From: an uncultured Bacilli bacterium
GTDB taxonomy: Bacteria > Bacillota_I > Bacilli_A > RF39 > UBA660
Direction of reading: 5' to 3'
Length of the DNA: 7,373 nucleotides
Assembly (NCBI GenBank): GCA_947588665.1
Contig: CANPYU010000052.1
Location: 1-7,373 of the forward strand
Each line of letters starts with the position of its first letter. The first letter of the stretch is position 1. The notes below the pieces were generated by a model. That model searched no databases. It saw only the letters and a program-made list of their open reading frames with translations, and was not told the origin of the DNA. The translations under genes and the position numbers were made by a program. This document shows, one piece after another, positions 6,585 to 7,373 of the stretch.

Positions 6585-7373
6585 ATGAACAAAGAAAAAA
6601 GCATGTCTTTAATAATTCCCTGTTATAATGAGGAAGAAAATGTAAAATTATTTTATGAAACAACTATCAAAGTTTTAAAAGATTATGATATAGAATTTAT
6701 CTTTATAAATGATGGCAGTAAAGACCAAACATTAAATAAATTAAAAGAAATATATAATACTAGTAACTACAATATTAAAATAATTGATTTTTCAAGAAAT
6801 TTTGGTAAAGAATCCGCCATATATGCTGGTTTATTAAATGCAACAAAGGATTATACTTGTCTTATTGATGCTGATTTACAACAAAATCCCAAATATATAA
6901 TTGATATGTATAATATCTTAAATGAAAAAGAAGATATTGATGTTGTTGCAATGTATCAAAGAGTTAGAAAAGAGAGCTTTATTTTATCTAAATTTAAAAA
7001 TATATTTTATAAAACAATTAATAAATTATCGGAAGTAAATTTTGTAAATGGTGCTAGTGATTTTAGAATGTTTCGTAAAAATGTTAAAGATGCCATGCTA
7101 GAATTAAAAGAACAAAATAGATTTTCTAAAGGGATATTTTCATGGGTTGGCTTTAATACTTATTTTATGGAATATGAAGCTGAAGAAAGAAAATATGGTA
7201 AAACAAAATGGTCTTTCTTAAAATTACTAAAATATGCTTTTAAAGGAATAATGTCCTTTTCTACCGCTCCCTTAAAACTTGCATCTATTACAGGATTTAT
7301 AACTTCACTCATATCTATAATTTATTTAATCGTGGTTATAATAGAAAAATTAACTTTAGGAATTGCCGTATCA
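6585..7373 (+). CDS. GtrB-like GT2 polyprenyl-phosphate glycosyltransferase, 3'-truncated by the window edge
   Basis: 263 residues are visible with no stop before the window ends; family members usually run to about 310-330. The enzyme transfers a hexose from a nucleotide sugar to undecaprenyl phosphate at the inner face of the membrane. Motifs in order: SLIIPCYNEEENV (8-20), FINDGSKDQT (40-49), DFSRNFGKESAIYAGL (68-83), the metal-binding DADLQ (Asp95, Asp97), GASDFRMFRK (156-165), RFSKGIFSWVGF (179-190), and RKYGKTKWSF leading into FSTAPLK (202-231), the usual entry to the membrane part. One hydrophobic segment is seen near 235-253, and a second should follow outside the window. The order and spacing match GtrB/YfdH and dolichol-phosphate-mannose-synthase-like proteins. 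It probably supplies the lipid-linked sugar used by the GT-C-like protein encoded just upstream. The sugar itself cannot be assigned. Confidence 0.9.
   Translation, partial: MNKEKSMSLIIPCYNEEENVKLFYETTIKVLKDYDIEFIFINDGSKDQTLNKLKEIYNTSNYNIKIIDFSRNFGKESAIYAGLLNATKDYTCLIDADLQQNPKYIIDMYNILNEKEDIDVVAMYQRVRKESFILSKFKNIFYKTINKLSEVNFVNGASDFRMFRKNVKDAMLELKEQNRFSKGIFSWVGFNTYFMEYEAEERKYGKTKWSFLKLLKYAFKGIMSFSTAPLKLASITGFITSLISIIYLIVVIIEKLTLGIAVS

Noticed and set aside
1..7373. Mobile element, CRISPR array, tRNA or other RNA gene
   Set aside because: Nearly every base lies in one of six coding regions with recognisable protein families. No transposase, integrase, regularly spaced repeat or tRNA-like fold was seen on either strand.

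Overview
The window is a stretch of a very AT-rich bacterial genome (hand counts give about 34% GC in the first 240 bases and 15-22% in lines of the flippase gene). All six genes lie on the + strand and there is almost no intergenic DNA: gaps of 2, 9, 22, 12 and 1 bases. Start sites at 2464, 3191, 4256 and 6585 have G-rich purine Shine-Dalgarno sequences. All 24 tryptophans I count in the translated genes are TGG, and one gene ends in TGA, so the standard bacterial code fits better than the Mycoplasma code. Composition, ribosome binding sites and protein families point to a low-GC Bacillota (Firmicutes) lineage, perhaps one of the AT-rich gut Bacilli or Clostridia. The genus cannot be told from this sequence.

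The layout is one operon fragment for a cell-surface polysaccharide. (1) 2-925 is the 3' part of a UDP-N-acetylmannosamine dehydrogenase (WecC/Cap5O type), which makes the acidic sugar donor UDP-ManNAcA. (2) 928-2454 is a Wzx-type flippase with about 14 membrane segments. (3) 2464-3168 is a GT32 DXD glycosyltransferase. (4) 3191-4243 is a GT4 (GT-B fold) glycosyltransferase. (5) 4256-6583 is a 775-residue two-part protein: a polytopic DUF6056/GT-C-like membrane region followed by an extracytoplasmic beta-propeller resembling GH43/sialidase-like proteins. (6) 6585-7373 is the 5' part of a GtrB-like GT2 polyprenyl-phosphate glycosyltransferase, cut off by the window end.

As a working model, genes 1, 3 and 4 supply and assemble a lipid-linked repeat unit inside the cell and gene 2 flips it. 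Gene 6 would make an undecaprenyl-phosphate sugar that the membrane part of gene 5 transfers outside the cell, onto the polymer or another acceptor. The propeller of gene 5 would bind or process glycan at the same place. The most unusual element is gene 5, which joins a putative membrane glycosyltransferase to a propeller of glycosidase-like fold in one chain next to its likely donor-lipid synthase. No RNA genes, mobile elements, CRISPR arrays or terminators were seen, and no gene-free stretch exceeds 22 bases.
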